Shown: positions 8,135 through 17,632, numbered from the stretch's first letter. The stretch is 64,000 nt of DNA from Zobellia barbeyronii (GCF_018603515.1 NZ_JACATN010000003.1:682001-746000); one strand, 5' to 3'. Notes: generated by a model not told the origin, from the letters alone. Program-made: numbers and translations.

Positions 8135-10447
8135 TTATTTGCCTTTAACGGCGTTTTCTTTCATCTTCTCGAAATCCGATTTCTCTTCTTTCTTAGGCCA
8201 TGAGTTATTAGACGTATCAATGTCTGCAGTTTCGGCCTTTGGATCAACAACAATACCAGTAAGTTCTGTCTGTGAAGATATCACCACACTTACTTCCTTA
8301 TCATTTTTTCTCCAAATTTCAGGTGGGTAAGTAATATTTTTAGTAGTTCCATCCGCATAGGTGTACTCTACAATTAATGGCATTGGTATACCACCTGGCT
8401 TATCGTAAGTAACCTCGTAGAAATATTTAGGCTCCTTAACAGCTGCTCTTTCGTCTGCTGTTAAATTATCCATCATAAATTCTTTAAGCGATTTTGAATT
8501 CTCAGAAGGTGCCTTACCCTTTAAGTTAGGATCTAAATCTTCACTTCCTTCTTCAGCCAAATAAACTAATGGAGGTAAATCTTCTTCAGTAATACCACGA
8601 ACAGCCATATACTCTTGCATTTTTTTGCTTGGCTTATCCGTTACATAGTATTTTTTAATTCCTTTTACACCTATATCTACAAAATCCGTAGTATAGAACC
8701 ATCCTCTCCAATACCAATCTAAATCTACTGCAGAAGCATCTTCCATAGTTCTAAAGAAATCTTCTGGCGTTGGGTGTTTGAACATCCAACGGTGAGAATA
8801 TGTTTTAAAAGCATGGTCAAAAAGCTCTCTCCCCATTACGGTCTCACGTAGAATATTCAAGGCTGTAGCTGGCTTACCATAAGCGTTAGGACCCAACTGA
8901 TAAACGTTTTCTGGATTTGACATGATCGGTGCAAGCGTGCTCTGATCTCCTGCCATGTAAGGAACAACTTTAGATGGGTCTCCTCTTCTTGAAGGATACT
9001 TATCGTTTGGCGCAATTGCTTCTGGAAATTTCTCACCAAATTCTTGTTCTGCCATGAATTGCATAAAAGTATCTAAACCTTCATCCATCCAACCCCACTG
9101 GCGTTCGTCAGAATTAACGATCATAGGAAAAAAGTTGTGACCTACTTCGTGAATAATTACACTGATCATACCATATTTTACACGATCGGAATAGGTACCG
9201 TCTTCATTAGGACGACCATAGTTCCAACAAATCATTGGGTACTCCATACCTTGTTGTTTGGCATGTACCGATATTGCTTTTGGATAAGGATAATCAAACG
9301 TATGTGACGAGTATGATTTTAATGTGTGTGCTACGGCTTTAGTAGAATACTCTTCCCATAATGGGTTACCTTCTTTTGGGTATAGCGAAACTGCCATAAC
9401 ATCTTTGCTGCCAACTTTAACTGCCTGCATGTCCCAAATAAATTTTCTTGAAGTAGCAAAACCATAATCTCTTACGTTCTCTGCTCTAAACTTCCATGTC
9501 TTTTTCTTTTCAGAAAAACCTTTCTCTGCCTCTTCTGCTTCGGCTTGGGTTACGATTACTACAGGTTTGTCATATGACTTTTTTGCTTTTTCGTAACGCT
9601 TCATCATATCTTTTGAAAAGATATCTTTTCTATTCTGAAGTGTTCCCGTAGCATCTAAAACGTGATCCGCAGGTACGGTAATATTTACATCATAATCACC
9701 AAAAGTGAGGGCAAATTCACCGCTACCCCAAAACTGATGGTTCTGCCAACCTTCTACATCACTATATACTGCCATTCTTGGAAAGAATTGTGCAATAACA
9801 TAGGCGCGGTTGCCATCTTTAGCGAAATATTCAAAACCAGAACGGGCTCTGTTTACGGTATGATCAGGAATGTTATAGTTCCATTTTATTGAAAATGATA
9901 TCTGTTCTTTACTTTTCAATGGCTTTGGAATATCAATACGCATCATAGTTTGGTTGATGGTATATTTTAAAGGTTTTCCGTTAGCATCTTTCACATAATC
10001 TATATTGAAACCGCCGTCAAAAGGCTCGGTCATATATTTCTGTGCGAAAGTACCGGCAGGCTCTGCCATTGGTACACCACCACCGTCACGCAAAGGAGAT
10101 TTTGAGGTCTTAGCACGTACGTTTTGATCTAATTGTAACCAAAGGTATTCAAGGTCATCTGGTGAGTTGTTGGTATAGGTTATGGTTTCTGTACCAAAGA
10201 TTTTTGCATTTTTATCGTCAAGCTCAATATCCATCTTGTAATCAGCTTTTTGCTGATAATACTCGGGACCAGGAGTACCCGATGCTGATCGATAATTGTT
10301 AGGAGTTGCGAACTCTTCGTATAATTGTTTGAATTTACTTTGATTGTAGTGGCCTGGTTCCTTGTCTGCGTTAACGCCTTCTTGTGCCATTAATGCGCTG
10401 GCGAATACAAAAAGTAACGAAGCTAGACAGTACTTTAATTTGTTCAT
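8135..10447 (-). CDS. M1 family zinc metallopeptidase (aminopeptidase-like), secreted
   Basis: The 770-aa protein has a Sec signal peptide ending near ASALMAQ, an N-terminal beta saddle domain, and a gluzincin catalytic domain. The zinc site is HEVGH at 433-437 with the third ligand Glu456 in GWMDEGLD, the exact 18-residue spacing of M1 peptidases. GMEYP at ~400-404 takes the place of the GxMEN substrate motif. A Lys-rich C-terminal stretch is probably a tail. It hydrolyses peptides in the periplasm or outside the cell. It is the last gene of a minus-strand cluster with a DUF6702-like protein (60 nt upstream) and the regulatory-like-domain proteins, and is followed by a strong terminator. Confidence 0.94.
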   Translation of the reverse strand: MNKLKYCLASLLFVFASALMAQEGVNADKEPGHYNQSKFKQLYEEFATPNNYRSASGTPGPEYYQQKADYKMDIELDDKNAKIFGTETITYTNNSPDDLEYLWLQLDQNVRAKTSKSPLRDGGGVPMAEPAGTFAQKYMTEPFDGGFNIDYVKDANGKPLKYTINQTMMRIDIPKPLKSKEQISFSIKWNYNIPDHTVNRARSGFEYFAKDGNRAYVIAQFFPRMAVYSDVEGWQNHQFWGSGEFALTFGDYDVNITVPADHVLDATGTLQNRKDIFSKDMMKRYEKAKKSYDKPVVIVTQAEAEEAEKGFSEKKKTWKFRAENVRDYGFATSRKFIWDMQAVKVGSKDVMAVSLYPKEGNPLWEEYSTKAVAHTLKSYSSHTFDYPYPKAISVHAKQQGMEYPMICWNYGRPNEDGTYSDRVKYGMISVIIHEVGHNFFPMIVNSDERQWGWMDEGLDTFMQFMAEQEFGEKFPEAIAPNDKYPSRRGDPSKVVPYMAGDQSTLAPIMSNPENVYQLGPNAYGKPATALNILRETVMGRELFDHAFKTYSHRWMFKHPTPEDFFRTMEDASAVDLDWYWRGWFYTTDFVDIGVKGIKKYYVTDKPSKKMQEYMAVRGITEEDLPPLVYLAEEGSEDLDPNLKGKAPSENSKSLKEFMMDNLTADERAAVKEPKYFYEVTYDKPGGIPMPLIVEYTYADGTTKNITYPPEIWRKNDKEVSVVISSQTELTGIVVDPKAETADIDTSNNSWPKKEEKSDFEKMKENAVKGK

Positions 10448-10507
10448 ATATGTTTGTGGTTTTAATCGCTGAAAATTAAAATAATTTAAGGAATAGTTAC
10501 CTAGATG

Positions 10508-11014
10508 TTATAGTTTTAACATTCCTTTAGTACGAGATTTGACTAAAACAAAGCTCTTTTTATCTTTTCCTACCTTAAAGTGCACTACGTTTTGTTGTTC
10601 ATCAAACAAATCGGTCAAAACTTCATTTTCAATCTGAATGGTTTTTAATGTTGCTAAATCAACATTGGGCACCTCAATATAAAAGATGACTACATCTGCA
10701 TCGTATTTCTTTCCTATATAATTATAAGAGGCATTTGCACCGTTTACTTCCACTACAAATTTGGCCCGCAGGTATTTCTCCAGGTATTCATCGGCCAATG
10801 GCGATTCTTCCTCTGTAGCTAATTTAGATTTCACATCATACCGTTCTTGAAGTAATTTATCTAGATCATCTATAAAAACACGAGAAGTGATTTGTAACGC
10901 CTTGTCTTTTTCTGAATAATTGACATTCGTTACGCTTACATAAAACTTATGAGCTGCCGTAAAGGCAACCAATGGAAGTACTAGTATTACAAGAAACTTT
11001 TTTAAAGATTTCAT
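10508..11014 (-). CDS. DUF6702-like exported protein
   Basis: The ATG at 11014 (MKSLKKFLVILVLPLVAFTA) gives a signal peptide and a ~168-aa product; a TTG further upstream overlaps the -7 element and was not used. After cleavage near AAHKF, the body starts HKFYVSVTNVNYSEKDKALQI and continues with RVFIDDLDKLLQERY and YLEKYLRAKFVVEVNG, features of the DUF6702 group, whose members are often encoded near M1 peptidases in flavobacteria. Function is unknown. HKFYVS resembles starts of proteins that interact with the periplasmic face, but nothing catalytic is visible. Confidence 0.8.
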   Translation of the reverse strand: MKSLKKFLVILVLPLVAFTAAHKFYVSVTNVNYSEKDKALQITSRVFIDDLDKLLQERYDVKSKLATEEESPLADEYLEKYLRAKFVVEVNGANASYNYIGKKYDADVVIFYIEVPNVDLATLKTIQIENEVLTDLFDEQQNVVHFKVGKDKKSFVLVKSRTKGMLKL

Positions 11015-11031
11015 AAACTCATTTTCTACTA

Positions 11032-11039
11032 CAAAAATA
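11032..11039 (-). promoter_or_regulatory. -7 element TATTTTTG inside the cluster, upstream of the DUF6702-like gene
   Basis: Exact TAnnTTTG on the minus strand, 17 nt before the chosen ATG. It suggests that the DUF6702-like gene and the M1 peptidase gene can be transcribed separately from the three genes ahead of them. Confidence 0.5.
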
Positions 11040-11064
11040 GGCAAATGTTATGCCAAAAACAGTA

Positions 11065-11886
11065 TTAGTCCAACCCGTTGTTTTTTCTGTAAACGAGACT
11101 TTTCTGTGACATTAACTTATATAACGAAGCCATGTCACCTGCGTTTGCATGTTCCTTAAAATCAGCATCAATCATACAGTAGTTCAAGAAATCATTAATT
11201 TGTTCTTCTTGAATATTTAGAGTATTTACAAAAACAAAGTCCGTAAAAAATAACCGTATCTCATCTATTTGCCGAACCTCTTTTTCTAAAGTCGCATACT
11301 TTTTTAAATCTTTGGTCTTTCCTGAGATATCTTCGGATAGTTTCACAATTTTCAAATCGAATCGGACCTTCATCGCTAAAGTAATGGTATCATAACCCGT
11401 AACTAGGTTTAGGTATTTATTTAATCTAAAAGTTTCACCCATTCCTTTACGGTTAATTGCCCTTTTGTTTTCTAAACCCAATGAGCGCGCCGTAATTATT
11501 GAACCAACAGGAACTCTATTTAAATCCCTATTCATATCTCCTGTTAAACTATATGGGGTTACCACTACCTCCTCTAACTGAGTCAAAACTTCCTCTAGGG
11601 GAACTACCAGTAATTTACTTCCTAAAATAGCTGTTGTAACTACTATTTCTTTCTTTTTGAATTGCACAGCCGAAAAAACCAAGGTGTCATTAAGCTGGAC
11701 TTCAATATCAAAAAAACCATCGGTAGTTGTAATTGTGGCTCTATTTGAGGTTGTATTCAACACATGTGTGGCAGAAACATCACCATTCTTGCTATATACA
11801 CGACCTTCTAATGAAACTTGGGCTTGAGACATGGTTCCCACCATTGCCAAAACACTTACAGAAAATAATTTTTGCAATGGTTTCAT
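11065..11886 (-). CDS. Carboxypeptidase-regulatory-like domain protein, paralogue 3
   Basis: The 273-aa exported protein has a signal peptide (SVLAMVGTMSQAQ) and then a CarboxypepD_reg-like beta sandwich: LEGRVYSKNGDVSATHVLNTT, TTDGFFDIEV, DTLVFSAVQFKKKEIVV. This ends in LEEVVVTPYSLTGD, which resembles the segment that leads into the plug of SusC/RagA receptors, yet no barrel follows. The rest is helical and charged. It is a clear paralogue of the product of 11947-12723 (GRVxSKxGDVxATHVLNTT conserved). The function is unknown; exported domains of this kind often bind proteins or assist TonB-dependent systems. Confidence 0.82.
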   Translation of the reverse strand: MKPLQKLFSVSVLAMVGTMSQAQVSLEGRVYSKNGDVSATHVLNTTSNRATITTTDGFFDIEVQLNDTLVFSAVQFKKKEIVVTTAILGSKLLVVPLEEVLTQLEEVVVTPYSLTGDMNRDLNRVPVGSIITARSLGLENKRAINRKGMGETFRLNKYLNLVTGYDTITLAMKVRFDLKIVKLSEDISGKTKDLKKYATLEKEVRQIDEIRLFFTDFVFVNTLNIQEEQINDFLNYCMIDADFKEHANAGDMASLYKLMSQKSLVYRKNNGLD

Positions 11887-11946
11887 ATGATACTATTTTA
11901 GCAAATAACTACAACCTTAATTGCTTTTTATCACCTACATCATCAT

Positions 11947-12723
11947 CTACTCTTCATAATTCTTAAGGTACACAATACTCTTCTTCCTCATATAACCCCA
12001 TATTTTTATTCTATCATGGGTATCTACAATTTGTTGAAAAGCGGCATCTACTTCACAGAAGTACATAAATTCTTCAATCTTATCTTGGGGAATTTTTAGC
12101 TCGGTAGTATAAAGGGAATCCACATAAAATTCTCGTACCCGTTGGGTTCGGGCATATTTCTCATTCCGCTTTAGGCGAGCTTTCAACATTTTCTTACGAC
12201 CGGTAATCATATTAATTAACGGGTCAAAACTCATGTATGGGTTTGCGGTAGCAGCCTGAAATTCGCGCTCTGTTTTAGTCATGGGAACCACATAAGCATT
12301 AGGTAACCCTAAAGTAGAAGCGGTAATGACAGGCTCCGTTCTCAAGGTTTTAAGGTCACTTGCTATATTTCCCGAAAGATTATAGGGCATAACCACCACC
12401 TCATCCAATTCTGTCAGAGATTCTTCTAGTGGTATCATTAGAAGTTTGCTTTCAAGAAGACTAGGCGTAATTACAATTTCCTTGCGTTTATATTGCACAG
12501 CAGAAAACACCAAGGTATCATTAAGCTTAGCGACAATAGTAAAAAAACCATCAATGTTCGTAATTGTGGCTTTTTTAGTGGTTGTATTCAAAACGTGAGT
12601 TGCGGCCACATCACCATCCTTACTAAAAACGCGGCCCTGAAGTTCATCAGAAAAGAAATCTTGAGCGGATAGACCCGTCAAGAGAAAGAAAAAAAATATA
12701 AAAAGAAGTTTATTTCTCTTCAT
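11947..12723 (-). CDS. Carboxypeptidase-regulatory-like domain protein, paralogue 2
   Basis: The 258-aa product has a signal peptide (LLFIFFFFLLTGLSAQ) and the same layout as its downstream neighbour: LQGRVFSKDGDVAATHVLNTT, NIDGFFTIVA, DTLVFSAVQYKRKEIVI, then LDEVVVMPYNLSGN and a charged helical C-terminal half. The ATG overlaps the end of the preceding gene by 14 nt, a sign of translational coupling. The similarity to the next gene is strong across the first 130 residues and weak afterwards, so the duplication is followed by divergence of the tail. Confidence 0.82.
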   Translation of the reverse strand: MKRNKLLFIFFFFLLTGLSAQDFFSDELQGRVFSKDGDVAATHVLNTTTKKATITNIDGFFTIVAKLNDTLVFSAVQYKRKEIVITPSLLESKLLMIPLEESLTELDEVVVMPYNLSGNIASDLKTLRTEPVITASTLGLPNAYVVPMTKTEREFQAATANPYMSFDPLINMITGRKKMLKARLKRNEKYARTQRVREFYVDSLYTTELKIPQDKIEEFMYFCEVDAAFQQIVDTHDRIKIWGYMRKKSIVYLKNYEE

Positions 12724-13459
12724 TCATTAGTTCTCGGTACGCCTTGCTTTTGTTGACCAAAAAATCGATTAGCTCAAATTCGTTTTTCTTTAAAAGCAAT
12801 GCATATTCAGGTTCGTGGGTATCTAAATATATTAGAAAATCATCTATAGAAGCTTGAGGTAATTTAAGATCGGCTACAAAAAACTCATCATCATATACCT
12901 GTCTTAATACTTGACTCATTTTCATACGTGGCTTCTTATCAGCGGTATCTCCTTTACTTGCTTTAGCCAGCGCCTTAAATATATTTACAAAATTAAGTCC
13001 GTCTTTCATTCCCCTTTCAGATTCACTTAGGGCTATATTTTCTACTTCGGTAGAGCGATCAATATCATACTCAACCTTTTTAAATTCTTCATTCTGCAAT
13101 TGTAGGAACTTCTCCTCGTTTTCAGGGCTTACGACCACCTCATCCAATTCAGTAACCTTTTCGTTCACTTCAACTACCAAACGGCCATTTTCAATAATTT
13201 CTTCGGTAACTTTAAGCACTTCCAAATTATAGTTTACTGCTGTAAAGGCCAATTCATCACCAGCTTTAACCATTATAGCAAACTGTCCTTCTTCATTAGA
13301 TATCACTGCAGTTTCTGTAGTAATATTTATAACGTTCTCATTAGGTACACTTATATTTCTGTACAATACCGTACCACGTAATAATTGGCGATCATCATCT
13401 TGGGCGGTTACAGATAAGAAAGTAAAAAGAACACATATTAGGGTAGGGATAATCTTCAT
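12710..13459 (-). CDS. Carboxypeptidase-regulatory-like domain protein, paralogue 1
   Basis: The 249-aa product is the first gene of the minus-strand cluster. Its signal peptide ends at SVTAQ; the domain follows as LLRGTVLYRNISVPNENVINITT, SNEEGQFAIMV, DELAFTAVNYNLEVLKV and LDEVVVSPENEE. It is the most divergent of the three. The C-terminal half contains QVYDDEFFVADLKLPQASIDDFLIYLD, which matches ELKIPQDKIEEFMYF and TLNIQEEQINDFLNY in the other two, so all three share a second helical module as well. Function unknown. Confidence 0.82.
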   Translation of the reverse strand: MKIIPTLICVLFTFLSVTAQDDDRQLLRGTVLYRNISVPNENVINITTETAVISNEEGQFAIMVKAGDELAFTAVNYNLEVLKVTEEIIENGRLVVEVNEKVTELDEVVVSPENEEKFLQLQNEEFKKVEYDIDRSTEVENIALSESERGMKDGLNFVNIFKALAKASKGDTADKKPRMKMSQVLRQVYDDEFFVADLKLPQASIDDFLIYLDTHEPEYALLLKKNEFELIDFLVNKSKAYRELMNEEK

Positions 13460-13789
13460 TTGGTTGTTTTATAAGTAGTCTTGTAAAAGACGTGGTTTTT
13501 TAAAATCAATTTCAGGGCAACTTTATAAGGAGTACTTTCGTACAATAAAATAGAGTTACCAGTTTTTTAAATTAAGTGGTTAAAGGAAATACATGTTTTG
13601 GTCTTAAAAAAACCACGGTGGCTAAACTTTTGTTAATTCGTAAAATAACTAAAATCTATGTTGTAACTACCTCATTACTAATAACCATAATCCTTTTAGC
13701 TAGACTTACACGTAGTTTGTCTTGTTAATTTAGATAAGTTCCAATATAATTTTATTTTTGTTTACCCTAAAATTTTAAATCGCAATTGT
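13460..13789. other. Divergent intergenic region with imperfect inverted repeat
   Basis: This 330-nt AT-rich stretch separates the regulatory-like-domain cluster (minus) from fibre cassette 1 (plus). CGTGGTTTTTTAA at 13491-13503 is repeated in inverted form as TTAAAAAAACCACGG at 13604-13618, with one extra base in the A-run and 100 nt between the arms. The -7 element for the fibre gene lies at 13753-13760. No ORF of any length was supported here. Confidence 0.5.
13753..13760 (+). promoter_or_regulatory. -7 element TATTTTTG for fibre cassette 1
   Basis: Exact TAnnTTTG, 29 nt before the ATG at 13790. No -33 TTG at standard spacing was recognised. Confidence 0.6.
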
Positions 13790-16700
13790 ATGCAAAAGCG
13801 CATCTCGATACCGTTATTCTTTATCGGTTTTTTCCTCATCAGTTTTGCTCAAGCTCAAGTAAAAATAGGTGATAACCCCCAAGTTATTGACCCAAGCTCT
13901 ATTCTAGAACTCGAAAGTTCAGATAAGGTATTGGTCATTACCAGGGTAGATTCAGAACAAATGGCAACCATTGTACCCAACCGTGGTGCCTTGGTCTATA
14001 ACACTACAGCAGATTGTGTCTATTATTATGATGGTACAGCGTGGATTAGTATGTGTGAAGGTGTTGATGGCGGTGCTCTCACGGCTTTACCTATCGAAAA
14101 TGACGAAAGTACTATTGTAATTACCCCTACTGCGGATGGTAACAATATAGAAATAGCTCCTAATAGTATCTCTAGTGATCAAATATTAAATGGAGGTATT
14201 AATGGTGTAGATATACAAGATGGATCTATTGGCAGAGGAAAATTAGCTCCTAATGCCGTAGATAAGGCTAGAATTGCTGAAAATGCAGTTGGCCCATATG
14301 CCATTGATCGGGATAGTCTTGGTTTAAGCTTCTTTAACAATGATGCTGGTTTTATTACCGGTGCCAATATAGTAAGTGCCGATGCGGACAATGCTATTGT
14401 AATTGGAAGTGATGGCGGTGCTCTTTTTGATGCTACTACAATAGAAACTAGTATTGCGACCAATGCTGCTGCGATTGCTGCGGATAATGATAATAGTCCT
14501 ACCAACGAATTACAAACCTTAAACCTTACTGGATCCCAACTTTCTATAAGTGGTGTTCCTGGTTCTGTTAATTTGCCTACGGCAACTGGATCGGATACCA
14601 AAATAAATGCAGGAAACAATGTAACCATACAAGGAAATGGAACTACTGCCACTCCATATGTAATAAACGCGAACAACGAGATTGACGGAAGCGTTACGAA
14701 CGAATTACAAGACTTGGATTTCGATCCTGCTACAAACATATTAACAATAACCAATGCCGCAACTGCTACTAATGAAGTTAACCTTAGTGCTTTAGCTGGT
14801 GGCGGCGGTACAACTGCACAAATTAACTCAACTCCAAGTATAACAGTGGCAGGAAATGGCTCTGCACTAACACCTTATGAATTAACAGCTGTTGGTGGTG
14901 GAGGTACTGGAACAACAGAAGTAGCAGACGGAACAACTATTACAGGTGTTGGTACGGCTGGCGATCCTTTCAAAATAGAACCCTCAGCAACTACTGGAAG
15001 ATATTTAAGTACTGATGCCACTGGCGTTGTATGGTCTGATCTTCCACCAAGTGGAGCTTCTGCTCTTTTTGATGCGAATACGATTTCAGGTACTGGTCTT
15101 ATTGGCAATGAATATACAGTAGCTGATGACGCTATTAATTCTGCTAAAATAGAAGATGGTACTATTGACTTAGCTGACCTAAGTCCTATGGGAGCCACTG
15201 CAAATGGAGAAATTATACAATGGGATATTACTGCCAACGCTGGGGCAGGTGGCTGGACAATTGCTGATAATTCAGGAGGTCATACAGGAACTCCTAATTC
15301 AATCTTTTTTGCAGATGATAGTAATGCACCTACCGACGCTGGAAATGAATTTTTCTGGGATCCTAATGTTAGAGAAGAGAATGGCGGTAATTTTGGAGCT
15401 TTAGGTATTGGACTAGACGGAGGCGTAATGTCCACTAAAGTAAAAATTCATGTTGCCGAGCAATTAAATGGTAAACTTACGTACCCAATAGAGATGCAGA
15501 ATAGAACGAATCAGAACGAGAATAATTCAGCTGTAGGTATGTTGTTTTCTGTGGATTTAGATAATGCCCACGGTAAGGGTGCTTTATCTTACGAAAGAAC
15601 AGGTGCTTGGGGTGTGGGAGATTTTCATTTCCTTCAAAATACCGTTGCAACGGCAACCAATCCAACTCTTGCTGACAAAAGCTTTAGTATATTAAGTAAT
15701 AAAGACATACAACTATACGGAAACCTTATCGCCAGAAATGGCGCTGGTACGGACGGTCAAGTTTTGACTACAAACGCAGCCGGAGAAACTGTTTGGGGTA
15801 CTGGTGGAACTGGTACAAGCACTACGAACACTACATTTGAAACAACAGATACCGATGCGGACGGAATCGATGATTCACTTACCATAACTGATTCTGAAAG
15901 TGCAACTGTGTCTATACTCCTATCTGAAATCAACACAACTAACGCATCTTTTGCAGTTACGGATGCAGATGCAGATGGTACCGACGACTCGCTTACTATT
16001 ACAGATTCAGATGGTACGGAATTTTCTGTTCCCCTTGCCGATATTAGCAGTGGTGCAAACACTACTAACTCAACGTTCGAAATTACCGATACAGATTTAG
16101 ATGGTACTGATGATTCGATTACTATTACTGATTCAGATGGTACGGCATTGTCTATTTCCCTTGCAGATATTAGCAGTAATACTAACACCACTAACTCAAC
16201 GTTTGAAATTACCGATGCAGATGCAGATGGTACAGACGATTCGCTTACTATTACTGATTCAGATGGTACGGCGTTATCTGTTGCGCTTGCAGATATTGGA
16301 AGTGGTGCAAACACTACTAACTCAACGTTCGAAATTACCGATACAGATTTAGATGGTACTGATGATTCGATTACTATTACTGATTCAGATGGTACGGCAT
16401 TGTCTATTTCCCTTGCAGATATTAGCAGTAATACTAACACCACTAACTCAACGTTTGAAATTACCGATGCAGATGCAGATGGTACAGACGATTCGCTTAC
16501 TATTACTGATTCAGATGGTACGGCGTTATCTGTTGCGCTTGCAGATATTGGAAGTGGTGCAAACACTACTAACTCAACGTTCGAAATTACCGATACAGAT
16601 GCAGATGGTACTGACGATTCACTTACTATTACAGATTCAGATGGTACAGCATTGTCAGTTCCACTTGCGGATATTAGTGGACCAGTTTCTAGCGATGGAA

Positions 16701-17602
16701 TAACAATAACAGGAGACGGAGGTGCAACGACACCATTAACAGTAGCTCCTTTAGGAATTAATACCGCTCAATTAGCGGACGATGCTGTAACAGTAGGGAA
16801 AATTGCAGCAGGTGTTGACGGTGAAGTTTTAAGTACCAATGCAGCAGGTGAAACAGTTTGGGCTGTTCCAGAAAATCTGGAAAACGAAGATGTTACTTTA
16901 GCTGAAGATAGAACTATTAATCTTGGTGGAAATGATTTTGCTTTTGATGGCAGTGGAAATGTTGGTATTGGTACTGACACTCCTTCCAATAAATTAGAAG
17001 TTGATGGTGCAATAAGAGCTCAAGGAATTCTCAATTCTGATGGTACCGTAGGTGAACCTTCTTTCCGTTTTAATGGTGACACAAATACAGGTATGTATCA
17101 GGGGGGATTGGTAGACTACTTAAGATTCACCACAGGAGGAATTGAAGCAATGACAATTGACCCTTCTCAAAACGTAGGAATCGGTACAGCTACTCCAGCA
17201 CAAAAACTTCATGTGGCGGGTAGCATACAAGCTGATGGTAGTTTTATTTCCAACGACCCCGTAATCCAAATACCAGATTACGTTTTCCAAAAATATTTCT
17301 TAGGAAACTCAGAACTAAAAGAAAGCTATAACTTTAATACTCTTAGCGAAGTAGAAGCGTTCATTAAAAAGAACCACCACTTACCAGGGGTAACGTCTGC
17401 TATTAAAGCTAAAGAAGAAGGTCATTGGAACTTAAGTAATTCAAACTTGCAAAACCTTGAAAAAATAGAAGAACTTTTTCTTCACACTATTGAACAAGAA
17501 AAAGAAATCAATAGACTTAAAGCAGAAAAAGAAGCCATGGCAAACGAGTTGAAAACCATGAAAAACGACATTGAAGAAATCAAAGCGCTTCTAAATAAAT
17601 AA
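13790..17602 (+). CDS. Surface fibre protein 1, tail-fibre-like with calcium-type DxDxDG repeats and coiled-coil end
   Basis: The 1270-aa protein has a Sec signal (cleavage near AQA/Q, residue 22). Residues ~23-92 form a module also found in three other proteins here: VKIGDN, LELESSDKVLVITRV, GALVYNT, YYYDGTAWISMC. Residues ~93-680 are Ser/Thr/Asn-rich beta sequence of tail-fibre character. Residues 682-965 are seven 42-aa repeats with a DxDxDGxxD loop, a calcium-binding pattern. NVGIGTxTPxxKLxVxG strands, seen in many bacteroidotal fibre proteins, follow at ~1057-1150. The end has IPDYVFQKYF, HHLPGVTSA and a ~50-residue coiled coil. No T9SS sorting domain is present. The partner with such a domain starts 30 nt downstream. 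The likely role is a surface adhesin or filament, which is inference. Confidence 0.88.
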   Translation: MQKRISIPLFFIGFFLISFAQAQVKIGDNPQVIDPSSILELESSDKVLVITRVDSEQMATIVPNRGALVYNTTADCVYYYDGTAWISMCEGVDGGALTALPIENDESTIVITPTADGNNIEIAPNSISSDQILNGGINGVDIQDGSIGRGKLAPNAVDKARIAENAVGPYAIDRDSLGLSFFNNDAGFITGANIVSADADNAIVIGSDGGALFDATTIETSIATNAAAIAADNDNSPTNELQTLNLTGSQLSISGVPGSVNLPTATGSDTKINAGNNVTIQGNGTTATPYVINANNEIDGSVTNELQDLDFDPATNILTITNAATATNEVNLSALAGGGGTTAQINSTPSITVAGNGSALTPYELTAVGGGGTGTTEVADGTTITGVGTAGDPFKIEPSATTGRYLSTDATGVVWSDLPPSGASALFDANTISGTGLIGNEYTVADDAINSAKIEDGTIDLADLSPMGATANGEIIQWDITANAGAGGWTIADNSGGHTGTPNSIFFADDSNAPTDAGNEFFWDPNVREENGGNFGALGIGLDGGVMSTKVKIHVAEQLNGKLTYPIEMQNRTNQNENNSAVGMLFSVDLDNAHGKGALSYERTGAWGVGDFHFLQNTVATATNPTLADKSFSILSNKDIQLYGNLIARNGAGTDGQVLTTNAAGETVWGTGGTGTSTTNTTFETTDTDADGIDDSLTITDSESATVSILLSEINTTNASFAVTDADADGTDDSLTITDSDGTEFSVPLADISSGANTTNSTFEITDTDLDGTDDSITITDSDGTALSISLADISSNTNTTNSTFEITDADADGTDDSLTITDSDGTALSVALADIGSGANTTNSTFEITDTDLDGTDDSITITDSDGTALSISLADISSNTNTTNSTFEITDADADGTDDSLTITDSDGTALSVALADIGSGANTTNSTFEITDTDADGTDDSLTITDSDGTALSVPLADISGPVSSDGITITGDGGATTPLTVAPLGINTAQLADDAVTVGKIAAGVDGEVLSTNAAGETVWAVPENLENEDVTLAEDRTINLGGNDFAFDGSGNVGIGTDTPSNKLEVDGAIRAQGILNSDGTVGEPSFRFNGDTNTGMYQGGLVDYLRFTTGGIEAMTIDPSQNVGIGTATPAQKLHVAGSIQADGSFISNDPVIQIPDYVFQKYFLGNSELKESYNFNTLSEVEAFIKKNHHLPGVTSAIKAKEEGHWNLSNSNLQNLEKIEELFLHTIEQEKEINRLKAEKEAMANELKTMKNDIEEIKALLNK
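15833..16683 (+). repeat. Seven tandem 126-bp repeats (42 aa) with a perfect 252-bp duplication
   Basis: Seven units of the pattern NTTNSTFEITDxDxDGTDDS-(I/L)TITDSDGTALS-ADI follow one another. Units alternate between DTDLDG and DADADG forms. Units 3-4 (about 16101-16352) and 5-6 (about 16353-16604) appear identical base for base, which points to a recent duplication of a two-unit block. The first two units are the most divergent. Confidence 0.92.
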
Positions 17603-17632
17603 AAAGACCAACAGATTCAATCTGCATTGAAC

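Noticed and set aside
15757-16566. Long open frame of 269 codons on the minus strand opposite the fibre 1 repeats
   Set aside because: It is periodic with the same 42-codon unit and arises because the repeat lacks stop codons on the other strand; no promoter, start context or protein-like features.
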